The notes under the pieces are model-generated. The model did no database searches. It worked only from the letters and a program-made list of their open reading frames with translations, and had not been told where the DNA came from. Below, in pieces: positions 34,542 through 45,738 of a stretch of 64,000 nucleotides of DNA. The first letter of the stretch is position 1; the number at the start of each line of letters is the position of its first letter. The DNA is from Puccinellia tenuiflora (Eukaryota > Streptophyta > Magnoliopsida > Poales > Poaceae): positions 198,426 through 262,425 of the forward strand of contig QRDG01000528.1 in the NCBI GenBank assembly GCA_012064385.1, in the 5' to 3' direction. Position numbers and translations under genes: made by a program.

Positions 34542-37433
34542 TTAATATCCCTGGAACTGAGGAGGAGGTGGCGACGCGTATTTGGCCGACACGACTGGTG
34601 GCATGATGAAGTTGTCGAACGGCGGGGTAGGAACTGATTCTGCCGGAGGTGCTTTTGGCTCCTCTTTCGCCGGTGGTGGTAGGGTCTTCTCTGGAGGAGG
34701 CAATGACACCGGTGCCGGTGGTGGCGAGCTGACGGGTGCCGGCGGTGGAGGAGACTTGACTGGAGGCGGCGGCGAGCTAACTGGAGCGGGCGGTGGTGGA
34801 GATTTAACTGGGGGAGGTGGTGAGCTCACTGGAGCCGGTGGAGGCTTCACCGGTACTGGTGGCGGTGAGCTAACCGGTGCTGGTGGTGGTGGAGACTTTA
34901 CCGGAGGAGGCGGTGAGCTAACCGGTGCTGGTGGTGGTGGAGACTTTACCGGAGGAGGCGGTGAGCTAACTGGTGCAGGTGGTGGTAGAGACTTCACTAC
35001 AGGAGGCGGTGAGCTTACTGGAGCTGGTGGCGGTGAAGACTTCACTGGTGGTGGGAGAGACTTCTCTACGGGAGGCGGCGAGCTCACTGGAGCTGGTGGT
35101 GGTGAGCTGACTGGGGCCGGTGGAGGTGGAGATTTTACTGGTGGTGGTGGCGAGCTAACTGGCTCTGGTGGTGGTGATGACTTGATCACCGGTGGTGGAG
35201 ATGATTTCACCACCACAGCTGGCGGTGGTAGAACCTTTTCTGCGGGTGGTGGGAGGATCTTTGGTGTGGGTGTTGGTGGAGTAATCTCAGGAGTGGGTGG
35301 TGGTAGAACCTTCTTTGGAGGTGGTGGAGAGCTCACCGGTGCGGGAGGAGGGGGAGACTTCACGGGCGGAGGTGGAGAGCTCACCGGTGCGGGAGGTGGA
35401 GGAGACTTCACGGGCGGAGGTGGAGAGCTCACCGGTGCGGGAGGTGGAGGAGATTTCACCGGCGGAGGTGGAGAGCTCACCGGTGCGGGTGGTGGAGGAG
35501 ACTTCACCGGAGGTGGTGGAGAGCTCACAGGTGCGGGTGGTGGAGGAGACTTCACCGGAGGAGGTGGAGAGCTCACTGGTGCAGGTGGTGGTGGAGACTT
35601 CACCGGAGGGGGTGGAGAGCTCACTGGTGCTGGTGGTGGTGGGGACTTGACTGGAGGAGGTGGCGAGCTCACTGGTGCGGGTGGTGGCGGGGACTTGACT
35701 GGCGCCGGTGGAGGAGGAGATTTCACCGGTGGTGGCGGAGAGCTGACCGGAGCTGGTGGTGGCTTTACAGGTGATGGAGGGGTATATTCAGGTGCACTCG
35801 GGCGCTCAGGGGTCAATGGGAGCCTGCCTTTTACTGGAGGTGGCGGAGCAGCAGCATACCTTGCCGGCGGCGGCGGTGTTATTTCTGGCCCGCTAATCGG
35901 GGGCATCGGCGCCGGCTCAGGGGCCGGCGTTGGTGTCGTCGAAGGCGGCATATACGGCCCCCTGATTGGGGGCATCGGCGGCTTCTCTGACGGTGGCGGC
36001 GAGGGCAGTTCCGGCCCCCTGATGGGCGGCATCGGCGGCTTCTCTGACGGTGGCGCCGACGGTTTCCCGGGCGTCGGGTAACCGGCGCACGCGTGCTTGC
36101 TGCAGTCGACGGGGCGAGCGAGCACGGGCGCGCACTGGAGCGAGGTCTTCTGCGCCGGCCGCAGCGAGCCGAGGCAGTTGTCGGCGTCGTCGAGGTTCAC
36201 CTCGGCCTTCTCGGACGGCATGCACGGCGCGGACTCGGAGTCGAAGAAGTTGTGGGCGAAGCTGAAGTTGACGAGCTTGGGGAGCTCGCAGATGGCCTCG
36301 TGCACGACGCCGGTGAAGACGTTCTTGGACACGTCGAGCTGCTCGAGCTTCTCGCAGCCGGAGATCTCCTTGGGAAGCGTCCCCACGAGGCCGTTGCCGC
36401 TGACGTCGACGACGGTGGTGTTCTTGAGGAGGCCGATCTCGGTCGGCAGGCATCCGTCGAGGGTGTTGTTGAGGAAGATGATCTCGTCGAGCGTGTGCAC
36501 CATCTTGCCGATGCTCTTGGGGATGCAGCCCACGAGCTTGTTGTTGGCGACGACGACGACGGAGGCGGTGGAGTTGCCGAGGGTCTCCGGGATGGGGCCG
36601 ACGAAGCGGTTGTTGTTGACGAAGACGCCGTCGAGGCCCTTGTCGAAGAGCGCGGGGGGGAGCTCGCCCTCGAAGTCGTTGAAGCGGATGTCGATGTACT
36701 TGAGGGAGACCATCTCGATGCAGACGTAGGGGAAGACGCCGACGAAGCGGTTGTTGCTGACGTCGAACTCGTGGAGGATGGTGAGGCGCGACATGCTCTT
36801 GGGGATGATCCCGCAGAAGCGGTTGGAGTTGATGTGGAAGAAGGCGAGGTCGGTGAGGAGGCCGAGCTCCGGCGGGAGGTACCCGGCGATGTCGGCGCCG
36901 TTGAGGTCGATGCCGGCCACCGTGGTCTCCTTGGCGTCGTCGAGGGCCTGGGTACGTACATGGAGATCGCTTTCAGTCGCACTTTTTGAAATTTAGAATA
37001 TTTTATGAATCTTTTGAAGAGAAATTTTAAAATATTCAAAGCCGCGCGCGCATGCCTGGGCGCAGATGACGCCGTTGTAGGAGCAGACGTCGACGCCGGT
37101 CCAGTTGGCGGTGAAGCCCTTGGGGTCGGAGTAGAAGGCGCGGCGCCATGCCTGGAGCGCGATGTAGGCGCGGCGGAGGCGGTCGTTGGGGAAGGTCAGG
37201 CTCTTGGCGTCGCCGCCCAGGCGGTCCTCCGGCTCGAAGTCCGTGGGGAGGTCGCCGTCCTCGCCGGCGCCGGCCTCGTTGAGGGCGAGGAGCTGGCGGT
37301 GCGCGATGTAGGCGGTCTCGCCGCTGGTGACGGCGCGCGCGGAGGAGAGGCATGCCGCCAGTGCCAGGAGGAGCAGCAGCGCGGCCGCCAGGCGGCGGCC
37401 GTCGGGCAGCAGCGGCGGCCCGTGGTGGTCCAT
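34542..37433 (-). CDS. leucine-rich repeat extensin (PEX/LRX type), two exons with a GC-AG intron
   Basis: A cell-wall LRR-extensin that in characterised plants binds RALF peptides and cross-links into the wall. Exon 1 is 37433-37056, exon 2 is 36947-34542, together about 927 residues. Seen: a signal peptide (hydrophobic run LAAALLLLLALAACL); the LRX N-terminal motif (WTGVDVCSYNGVIC); about ten LRRs (IDLNGADIAGYLPPELG onward); a Cys hinge (DCSKHACAGYPTPGKP); then a Pro-rich extensin domain of roughly 500 residues built on SPPPPVKSPPPPAPVS units, ending YASPPPPQFQGY. An upstream ATG at 37481 is in frame but only about 10 bp from the TATA-like box, so 37433 is preferred. Without splicing of 37055-36948 the protein stops 22 codons into the insert. 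Grass genes with this repeat style are often pollen genes. Confidence 0.85.
36948..37055 (-). other. 108-bp GC-AG intron-like insertion in the LRX gene
   Basis: In gene orientation the junctions read CCCAG/GCATGC and TACCCAG/GCC. Removing the 108 bp joins VICAQ to ALDD, which fits the LRX family sequence. The insert is AT-rich, contains in-frame stops, has a CTGAA branch-like word and is bracketed by a 7-bp direct repeat CCCAGGC. LRX genes are normally intronless, so this is either a recent intron gain or a disruptive insertion. Confidence 0.65.
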
Positions 37434-37489
37434 CGTGAACGGGTGGTGCGTCCGGCGGCGAGATGAGGTGCCACCGCCCATGGCGTCGG

Positions 37490-37499
37490 GGTGATATAG
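37490..37499 (-). promoter_or_regulatory. TATA-like box of the LRX gene
   Basis: The minus strand reads CTATATCAC here. A start of transcription about 30 bp downstream would fall near 37463, past the ATG at 37481 and before the ATG at 37433. Confidence 0.4.
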
Positions 37500-37639
37500 A
37501 GGTGGTGCGCGCGTGCTGGCGTGTTTCTCGCGTCGATGGACGACATGGATGGATGGCCGGTGGCGAGCGGTTTCGCGGTGGAGGGCTGCGCGGCTTCTCC
37601 GGCCGAGGTTGCAGGACAGGTCGGGCCAACTCGGCTATG

Positions 37640-40219
37640 TTTGGCGTAGCTTCCATGAATGTCGGACGACGTGTTGAAGTTTTTTTTTTTTTTTTTTGCT
37701 GTTATGTTTTCCGTTCATAGGCCTCAAGCCCTCCGCCCCCCAGGAAAGGCCCGACAAAGGCTGGCACTCCTTTTTTTTTTGTTCGGCTTTGTTTTTCTGT
37801 TTTCTTCCTTTTCCCATTTTTTATTAATGTATTTTCTGTTCCTATTTTCTTTTCTATTTTTATGCTATTTTTGTTTACTAGTTTTTTCTTGTTGTTATTT
37901 TTTATTTCCCACTTAATTTCACTATTGTGTTTCATTTAATTTTTGTTTCAGTGTTCTAAAGAAGATAAAACATTGATTTTTGATATGTTATGTTTTCATT
38001 CAATCATCATATTTTTCAATTTATATGGATATTTTTATCGTATATACAACACAACTTTTTGTAACACACACCAACATTTTTGGATACGTGTGAACATTTA
38101 TTGACATTTAATGTGAATACTTATGTAGATTTATGTGGAAGTTTTGTTTATAGGCTACAGTGAATGTGGCATACATAGGAAATCTTGAGATGTCAAGCCT
38201 CATATGGGTAGATATCTCCGCTTCCAGCTCACCATGAACATGCCACTATATAACTTGCTCCAAGTTCAGGTAAAATTTGCTTCCATTTAATACATAGTTT
38301 GTTTGTTTGCAATCCAATGTTTAATTTCACTTTGTTTATGTTCTAAATTCCTTCTTATCAATGCATTGTGTTAGTTTAGTTGTTTATTTACTATGTTTAT
38401 GCTCTAAATTCCTGCTTAACAATGATTTATGTTAATTTAGTTGTTTATTTGCTTTGTTTATGTTATAATTTTTTCTTAGCAATACTTTGTATTAGTTTAG
38501 TTTGTGCTCTCTTAAACAATGAACAATCCATTATTTGTAGGGCTTTGTGAAAGCTACGCGACGACATAGGAGCGGGAATCCTGAAGCCGACGTCTACAGG
38601 TGCAAGAATTTTGTGCGGTAGGAGATATTTTATTCGACGACCATCTGGCGGCTGTGAAGACATAAGAGCCGGTGTCGTCTGATGAAAATTTGTGCGGGAG
38701 AAGAAACAAGAATACGGCAACGAACCGTCGACCATCTAGTCGCATGTGTGCGTCTCCGTCAACGGCGAAGCCCACCTCATCATGCTCTTTTAGTTTACTG
38801 TAGTCCTCATTAGAAACGGCTACTAGTAATCTCCGTAGCAGATGTAAACACTTTTGCTAACGTTCTGGTATTCTAATGGCTCCCCATATAATACGGCAGC
38901 GATGCAAAGCCGTCGTCATTAAGCCTTCACACATCAGTGACCGTAACTAGCATTGGGCAATGAAGCCATTCTCTGTTGCCAAAGGTTTTTTTACCTGTAT
39001 GATAGAGTCCATGGTTGACCTCCTCCATTGTTCTACCTCTCCTATTTTTCTCTAACTTTTGTTGTTATGTTGAAATTTTAGAGAGGATGATTTGAACATT
39101 TCTTGTGTCGTTGCTTTGCTTGGTTACATCAGTTTGAACTCTCCGATTTGATTCGTTCGAGTGACAGCCTATGAGTTTGTTACTCTTGGAGGTTAACTTT
39201 GTCGACGGTTTGGTGGTTGTGGCCGCGTTGATCTGTTCGTGGAAGATTGTGAATAGTCTTGGTTTTCTCCTTCATTGAGACTGTGAAGTGGTTGTGAAGC
39301 TTGTCATCTCTAAAATAGGAGGAAAAACTAGTCATAAGGAAAAGAGGCCTAAATCCATGGAGGGGCTCGGACAAGAAGGTGACAGCATCTTCATCAAGGG
39401 TCCTAAAGGATCCCCTAAAGCCCCTTTGGGGTGCAGGATACAAAAAACTACCACACTGGGGGGTCCCAAAGCTCTCGTCCGTCCCAAACCGTGTCCGGCA
39501 CTACCAAGCCACCCTCCAACCTTGGGGAGTCTCCCGGCGGTGTCGGACACGATTTTGGGCCAGAAAAGAGCTCGTGCTAGCCCACATGTCACACATGTGG
39601 AGCGGAGGAGCGATCCACTGGTAGGATTTTTGTGCCTAGCCACCCTGCGTGAGTGGATCGAGTGGGCTGCCTATTCGCACATTTCTTTGTGTCTAAGTGT
39701 GCTTGTATATCATGATTTTTCACTGGTACAAAAATAAATTGCTTAGAAAATCCTAGTATTCAGCACTTGTCCGGCCTGTTTAGGGGGAACCTGGGTGGGA
39801 GGCACAAAAAAAGCGCCGGGCATGTGTCCGGCACCCCCAGAGCACCCCGATTGGGGTGTGCCGGGCACAATTTAGGCACTTCCGGTGGAGATGCTCTGAG
39901 CATTCACAGCCTTTGGGGTGTCCTTCATGGTAACCCGCATCTCTAACGTTGAGTACCTTTCTTTATATAAATGAACATCAGAATACGTCTTCGCCTTCGT
40001 GTGTCACAGTACATGTATACTCGAGATTGTTTCTATAGCTTAATTTATTGGTGCACTCAGTTGAACCTAACTTATTAACATTTTACGTTTGAAAACTTAA
40101 AGAGTATTTTATTTTCATATTTCTTTTAACAATTCATAATGATTTTGAAAAAGAATATTTATCCGTTCTATCTCAATATTTTAGACCGGATTATATAACT
40201 CTCACATTAAGCCGTCTTA
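37640..40219. other. intergenic region between LRX gene and Harbinger elements
   Basis: It holds poly-T tracts (37678-37697, 37770-37780), a T/A-rich low-complexity stretch to 38100, three tandem 61-bp units (38330-38503), and a GC-richer stretch 39340-39890 ending in GGTGGAGATGCTCTGA. That end resembles a Harbinger terminus, but no matching left end was found. No gene was recognised. Confidence 0.5.
38330..38503. repeat. 61-bp tandem repeat, three units
   Basis: Units start at 38330, 38391 and 38452, each with a TTTGTTTATGTTCTAAATTC-like start and GTTTAGTTGTTTATTT-like end. It is non-coding. Confidence 0.8.
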
Positions 40220-41246
40220 GAGCATCTCTAGCAGATACCCGAAAAATTGATACCGAATATCTCGTATCCGGTTGACCCGGAAATCCTTTTCCGGTACCGC
40301 ATGTCACGGGGCTGAACAAATGCGTTAAACTCGTACGGGGTAATTATCCGGTATGAGTTTACCGCATCTGTTCTGCCCCGATACCAAATTTATTATCATT
40401 TAGCACAATGAGAAATATAAATATAGGAGTTTCAACATCTCTCACTGAATATAAATATAGTCTATTACATAAAGTAGTACACAACCAAAATCATGCGCGA
40501 TCTAGATAACAATAACATCGTCCAAAAGAATGCGCAATCAATCAACTCTATAGTGAATGAAGCATCAACCGATCCACAAGGGGGCAGCGGAGCTTTGACC
40601 GGCAACCGATCCACGGGGAGCACGGCTTCGGCACGCCGTAGTCTTGGACTTCTTCGGTGCCTTCGGCCCGGTGCCATGCGTTTTCGGCTTCAAGTAGCGC
40701 GCCCAAGAAGCCGCGGCGGCCACCATGGCCGGATAGCCTTGTGCTGTAGGAGGAGGAGGAGGACAGTTCAAGGCGGGAGGTGGACGGGCGGCGCTGCCCA
40801 CGCCGCTTCCGTTTGACACCGGAGACGGCTGGAATTGTGCGGCGACGGGGATGCCAGCCGCCGGAGGTGCGGTAGGTCATGGTTGCGCCCTTGAGGACGA
40901 TGGGGCGACGAATCCGGCGTGCGGGAGGACGGGCGGAGGCTGCAACGGGTCCATGGCGCCCGAATCGGTGGTGTGGCGGCGCGGGAGGGTTGCGTCAGAG
41001 AGATCGACGGCAGCGGCGCCGAGCTCGGGTGAAACTTCCTCGCGGGGCAGTTCGCGCCAAGAGTGCGGGCTGCAGGAAAATCGGCTGCGGAAACGCAACA
41101 AGTGGAGCGGGGGGGGGGGGGATTTTCAGCTTCCTGGAAAAATTTATACGGTAGGGAGGCTTATCGGATGTATGTTCCAATGGATTTTTCGCTCCGAACA
41201 CGGAAAAAACTTATTTTCCGGACCGAAAGCAGCTTATCCGGTATGA

Positions 41247-43334
41247 GAGCATCTCCACTCGCCGCCCCCAAAGCCCCCCCCATAGCCTAAGGGGCGCCCC
41301 GAGCGAGAAACGGCGCCCAGTCACGCGCCCCATAGGCCGGTTTCGTCCGGGGCGGCCCGTTATTTCGTCCGGCGCTACCAGCCCAACCCCGTGCATTGGG
41401 GCTTGTTGCGGTAGCGCCGGACGAAACGACGCGCGCTTCCACATCGGATACAGACCAGCGGGCCAGTCCAGTCAGTGGGAGAGGCGAATCCAACATATTT
41501 TTTCCCGCCGCGCACGCAGTTCATTCGCCCGCCTCCTACCGCCGCCATCTGGGTCGCCGCTCCCACCTCCGCCTCCCTCCGGCGGCGAATCTCACCGGAC
41601 TCAGCAAACTACTTTCATGCCGACCCTCCTCCGTCCGGCTCCGGGTCCCTCGCCGCGCCGGAGTTCGCCACCGCGCCTGGGAAATCCTTCGGCGACCTCG
41701 CGCGCCCGACTGCACCGAAGGTGTTCGATGGTTTGAGTGGTAGGCGCCATTTTCCTGTGTTTTCCTAGCGCCGACCGTCAATGTTTAGTTGATCGATATG
41801 TTCTCATTTCTGATAGATGGACATCAACGATGAGACGGCGATGCACCTGATCATGCAAGAAGAAGACGATATCGACGCCGAGGAAGAAGAGAGCATAGCA
41901 ATTCTTGCTTGTCTTGCGAAGATGCAAATTGAAGAGCATACCAATGCCAACCCCAAACGAGGAGGTTCAAAGTTTGGGAGGAGGAAGAGCAAGTTGAGGA
42001 TGAGAGTGGAGGGTCATTGCATGCTATACGGCGATTATTTCGCCGAAGATCCAAGATTTGACAAAAAGGACTTTCATCGGAGATTTCGGATGAGCATAAA
42101 TCTGTTCATGAGATTGGTGCAAGGTGTGCGAGAGCATGACCCTTGATTCAAGTTGAGGAAGGACGCTGTGGGAACGGTTGGCTTCTCTTCAATTCAGAAG
42201 TGTACCGTTGCTATGAGGATGATTGCGTATGTAGTTCCTGCAGATAATCAAGACGACTATCTACGCATGTCGAGCGATGTACAGATTCGCCAGAGCAGTG
42301 GTGGCTGTGTTTGGCCCTGAATATTTGCGGAGACCGAACGAAGAGGAAACAACGCGCATCTTGGCAACGAACAAAGCAAGAGGATTTTCTGGAATGCTTG
42401 GAAGCATCGATTGTATGCATTGGAACTGTAAGAACTGTCCGTATTCTTGGCAAAGACAGTTCAAAGGTGGCCACAAAGGACATTACAGTGTGATCCCTGA
42501 AACTGTGTCCGATCATGAGACATGAATTTGGCATGCTTTCTTTTGCATGGCAGGATCTCACAATGATATCAATGTGTTGTAGCACTCTCCGGTGTTTGCA
42601 AGGCTTGTTGAAGGTCAAGTTCCTCCGATGAACTATGAGATCAATGGCCATACCTAGCCGATAGCATCTATCCAAAGTGGTCTACCTTTGTGAAGACAAT
42701 CTCCGCGCCACTCGGCAACAAGAAATCTTGGTTTGACTCAATGCAAGAGAGTACAAGAAAGGATGTCGAGCGTGCATTTGGAATTCTCCAACAGCAATTT
42801 GCTATTGTACGGTACCCTGCTCTCACTTGGTCAAACGACGAGATGGCGGAGATCATGAATGCATGTGTCATCATGCACAACATGATCATTAAGGATGAGC
42901 GTGAAGATCCAGTGAATGATGTGGACGAGCATGAAAATAGGATCTATTATAATCAGGGTGCTCTCATTGACGAAATTGCACACAATGTGTCAGCAGATTG
43001 GAATGATTTCATCGCCATGCATATGAAGATTCGAGATGAATTTGCCCACAATCAACTACAAAATGATCTAGTGAAGCATTTGTGGGAGAGCAAAGGAATG
43101 GCCGCAGAATAGTTGAAATTTAATTTATTTAAATATATGAATAATTTTTATTTTGTTTTTATTTATGAAACTATAATTTAATTGATAAACCCATTCAAAC
43201 TTTTTTTTTTGTTAAAATTTTGTTTGGGGCGCCCGTTTAGATCCGTCGAGTGGGGAGAGGCGCCCGTCCGGACGTCCCTTTGCGCTCGTTGGGCGGCCAT
43301 CTGGAAGACTTGGGGGGCGCTAGTGGAGACGCTC
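41247..43334 (+). mobile_element. inner PIF/Harbinger transposon with decayed transposase
   Basis: The left end is GAGCATCTCCACTCGCCGCC, the right end in reverse complement GAGCGTCTCCACTAGCGCCC, both followed inward by C/A runs. TGA flanks both sides (41244-41246 and 43335-43337), a 3-bp target duplication as expected. About 2.09 kb. It sits inside the right terminal repeat of the outer element. Confidence 0.8.
41817..43112 (+). pseudogene. Harbinger (DDE_Tnp_4 / plant transposase) pseudogene
   Basis: The start MDINDETAMH leads into an acidic N terminus and a GRRKSKLRMRVEGH stretch. The DDE core is readable: GSIDCMHW (first Asp), GSHNDINVL (second Asp), ERAFGILQQQFAIVRYP (Glu), then IMNACVIMHNMII. 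Breaks: TGA after REHDP (42144), a frameshift near 42270, TGA after DHET (42523), further in-frame stops near 42580 and 42657. The last third (42690-43112) is open. It would cut and paste the element between TNA-type targets; this copy is dead. Confidence 0.82.
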
Positions 43335-43712
43335 TGAGATGCTCTCACTGTCATGAACAGTCATCCGCAGCCGAGATCCGAGCGCCACGTGCAAATGCAG
43401 GCTGACGAGAGCCGTCCATGTCTTACATGGAAGACGACCACCAGGAAGAGTCGTGTCTGCCACCTGTTCGAACCTGGTGCGGTAGCTGATGTAGACATAT
43501 GTGCACGTCGGCGTACCTCCTGTCTGCCCCATCAATGTCGTTGAGATCTGAGCCCACGATCATTTGCCATAAAATAATTCTGTGCTGTAGGTCAATAAGT
43601 GATTACATTATATCCTGTAGGCTCCACGTCTGCGTCACGCAGGTGCAAGTGTCTGTGTTTCTCCATGTAAAAAAAAGAAAAGAAATCCTCCACTATTCGT
43701 ACGTGGCAGCAC

Positions 43713-44600
43713 TCAGCAGAACGGCCTCTCGCCGCCTCCGGCCGCCGCCGCCGCCGCAGTGGTGTTCGCCCTCCGCGACACGGGCGGGATGCTGAAATGC
43801 CAGAGCCGGCCGGCCGCCGCCACCTTGAACCCGTCGCAGAGGAACTCCCCGGCGTAGGCCTTCTCCACCTTCCTGTCCACGTCGTGCAGGAACACGTCGG
43901 TGTCCCCCTCGCCCTTCCGCGCCCGCGCCAACGCCGCCGCCGTCCACACCGCCGCCATCCTGCCCGGCGCCGACGCGAAGTACCCCTTGGGGGCGTCCAG
44001 CATCAGCATGTCCCACTCCTGCTCGTACAGCTCCGCCGGCAGGTCGTGCAGCGCCAGCGGGCACGCCGCGTTGCCCTTCACTTGAACTGGCTCCTCGCCG
44101 CCGGTAGGGACGCAGGAGGGGAGCTGCTTGTAGGTGGAGAGGTAGTGGTCGGCGAGGTCGAGCCGGGTGCGGTAGCTGACGAGGTGGGCGCGGAGGTGCG
44201 GCGACCGCGCGCGCACCACGGCGTACCACTTGGGGTCCTCCTCCAGGAACACGGTGACGCCGCCCGGGTTGAGCGCGTGCCAGAGCGGCGAGTCGTGGCC
44301 GAGCCCGAACACCAGAAGCCGCAGCGGGGCCCGGCGCCGGAGCACCGCCAGGGACAGCGCGATCTCGGCGTGCGACTGCTGCGGCGTCGTCGGCGTCGTG
44401 GCGTAGAAGGTCAGCGCCTCGGCCAGCGCGGCGAGGCCGGCGGGCTCGTACCCGGCGCCCGATGGCGCCGTGACGGTGGGCAGGCACGGGAGCAGCGGCA
44501 CCAACGGCATGGGGGAGGTGAGGAGGGTGGTGACCAGCAGCGTGGTGGCGACGAGCAGCGCGGCGGCGACCGCCGCGACGAACCGGCTGGGGCGCTTCAT
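43713..44600 (-). CDS. IRX15L: IRX15/IRX15-L type DUF579 protein (xylan biosynthesis)
   Basis: An intact single-exon gene of 295 residues from the ATG at 44600. A Golgi type II anchor is seen at residues 7-29 (FVAAVAAALLVATTLLV). The DUF579 domain follows, with the SAM-fold-like FGLGHDSPLWHALNPGG block, TVFLEEDPKWYA, YRTRLDLADHYLSTYKQLPSC, CPLALHDLPAELYEQEWD, LMLDAPKGYFASAPGRMA and the FLHDVDRKVEKAYA end. The KQLPSC and CPLALHDLP forms place it in the IRX15 clade rather than the glucuronoxylan methyltransferase (GXM) clade. IRX15 proteins act in the Golgi and are needed for normal xylan chain length in secondary walls. GC content is very high, as in many grass genes. The C terminus has an alanine run before GGGERPFC. 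Confidence 0.88.
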   Translation of the reverse strand: MKRPSRFVAAVAAALLVATTLLVTTLLTSPMPLVPLLPCLPTVTAPSGAGYEPAGLAALAEALTFYATTPTTPQQSHAEIALSLAVLRRRAPLRLLVFGLGHDSPLWHALNPGGVTVFLEEDPKWYAVVRARSPHLRAHLVSYRTRLDLADHYLSTYKQLPSCVPTGGEEPVQVKGNAACPLALHDLPAELYEQEWDMLMLDAPKGYFASAPGRMAAVWTAAALARARKGEGDTDVFLHDVDRKVEKAYAGEFLCDGFKVAAAGRLWHFSIPPVSRRANTTAAAAAAGGGERPFC

Positions 44601-44647
44601 TGCGTGCTGGGACTTGGGAGATGGGGATCACGATTGGTCGCGCTTGG

Positions 44648-44652
44648 TTATA
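44648..44652 (-). promoter_or_regulatory. TATA box of the IRX15-like gene
   Basis: The minus strand reads CTTATAACC, with TATAA at 44652-44648, 48 bp upstream of the ATG at 44600. This predicts a very short leader of about 20 bases. Confidence 0.45.
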
Positions 44653-44755
44653 AGCTTGAAGCTTGCTTGGTGTGGCGTCGTCAACGATGGTGATGAGTAG
44701 GCTTCCTTTGTAGGATGACTCAGCTAGCTTCTCCTTTTGGTAATTGCGTTCACCT

Positions 44756-45640
44756 TTTTTGTTTTGGCTCTAGCTTTGTCCTTTGGTGGAAATTGTAAAA
44801 GTTGCCACTGAAACTTTAGCCTGTTGGATCTTTATAAGTGCCAACTTGCCTTTTTCAAGGACAGTTTGAAAATCACATGCACCTGCTACTCTCTAAGGAG
44901 AGAGGCGTTTTGGCTTTTGGGTGCATTTGCACCCTTTATTAAAAATGTAGTTTAAACTTTTTTAAACGGTTTAAAAACTATTTAAAAAATCCGCATATAA
45001 ATTTTAGTATCATATGTGTTCACAAAGTTGTTTCATGAAAAATTGGCATTTTTTATGACATGTGTATAAAAGAAAAAAATTATGGTAAAACAAGTCTTTT
45101 CACGTGATTTTTTTAATCTTTTTTACACAGGCCACAAAATATGTTTTTGCGAAATAACTTTGTAAAAATATAGAATATGTTTTTCCTCTTTTTTGTTTTG
45201 GCTCTAGCTTTGGAGCTTTGTCCTTTGGTGGCAAATGTAAAAGTTGCCACTGAAACTTTAGCCTGTTGGATCTTTATAAGTGCCAACTTGCCTTTATCAA
45301 GGACAGTTTGAAAATCAAAAGCACATGCTACTCGGTATCGATAGAGGTGTTTTGACTTCCTGATGCATATGCACCTTTTATTTAAAATGTAGTTTAAAAG
45401 TATTATAATTCATAAACGGTTAAAAAACTATTAAAACTTTTTGCGCATAAATCTTAGTATCATATGTGTTCACAAAGTCGTTTCACAAAAAATTAGTATT
45501 TTTGTGACATGTGTATAAAAGACAAAATTTTGTGCTAAAATAATCTTTCCATGTGACATTTTTTTTATGTTTTTCACACAGACCATCAATAATGTCTTTT
45601 TGGCGAAACAACTTTGCAAACACATAGTATGTGAATATGT
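44756..45640. repeat. 442-bp tandem duplication upstream of the IRX15-like gene
   Basis: The word GTTGCCACTGAAACTTTAGC is at 44801 and again at 45243. The units stay alignable through GTGCCAACTTGCC, TTTGAAAATCA, GTATCATATGTGTTCAC and GACATGTGTATAAAAG, with moderate divergence. It is non-coding and covers the proximal upstream region of the gene. Confidence 0.75.
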
Positions 45641-45738
45641 ATCCATGCAATTTTATTTTAGAATTTTCGACATTTTCATATTTGTTTTTAAAATCCCTAG
45701 TATATATGCACCCGGGAGCCAAAATGGATTTCACCCTG

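Larger units (their letters stand above)
40220..43344. mobile_element. outer PIF/Harbinger-type element (non-autonomous)
   Basis: The left end GAGCATCTCTAGC at 40220 follows TTA; the right end GAGATGCTC at 43336-43344 is followed by TCA. After removing the inner element (41247-43334), about 1.03 kb remains: an AT-rich left part and a GC-rich part (40560-41090) without recognisable protein. The word TATCCGGTATGAG near the right end mirrors GATACC/CCGG words at the left. Confidence 0.6.

Noticed and set aside
34582..36081. 499-codon glycine-rich open frame on the plus strand
   Set aside because: It is the exact antisense of the extensin repeats; CCA/CCG repeats read as GGT/GGC in reverse. No start context or independent domain.
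36093..37466. Long open frames opposite the LRR and signal-peptide exons (both strands)
   Set aside because: High GC composition removes stop codons; amino acid content is repetitive and the LRR frame explains the sequence.
43797..44693. 298-codon frame antisense to the IRX15-like gene
   Set aside because: Shadow of a GC-rich gene; Arg/Val/Glu-biased with no domain.
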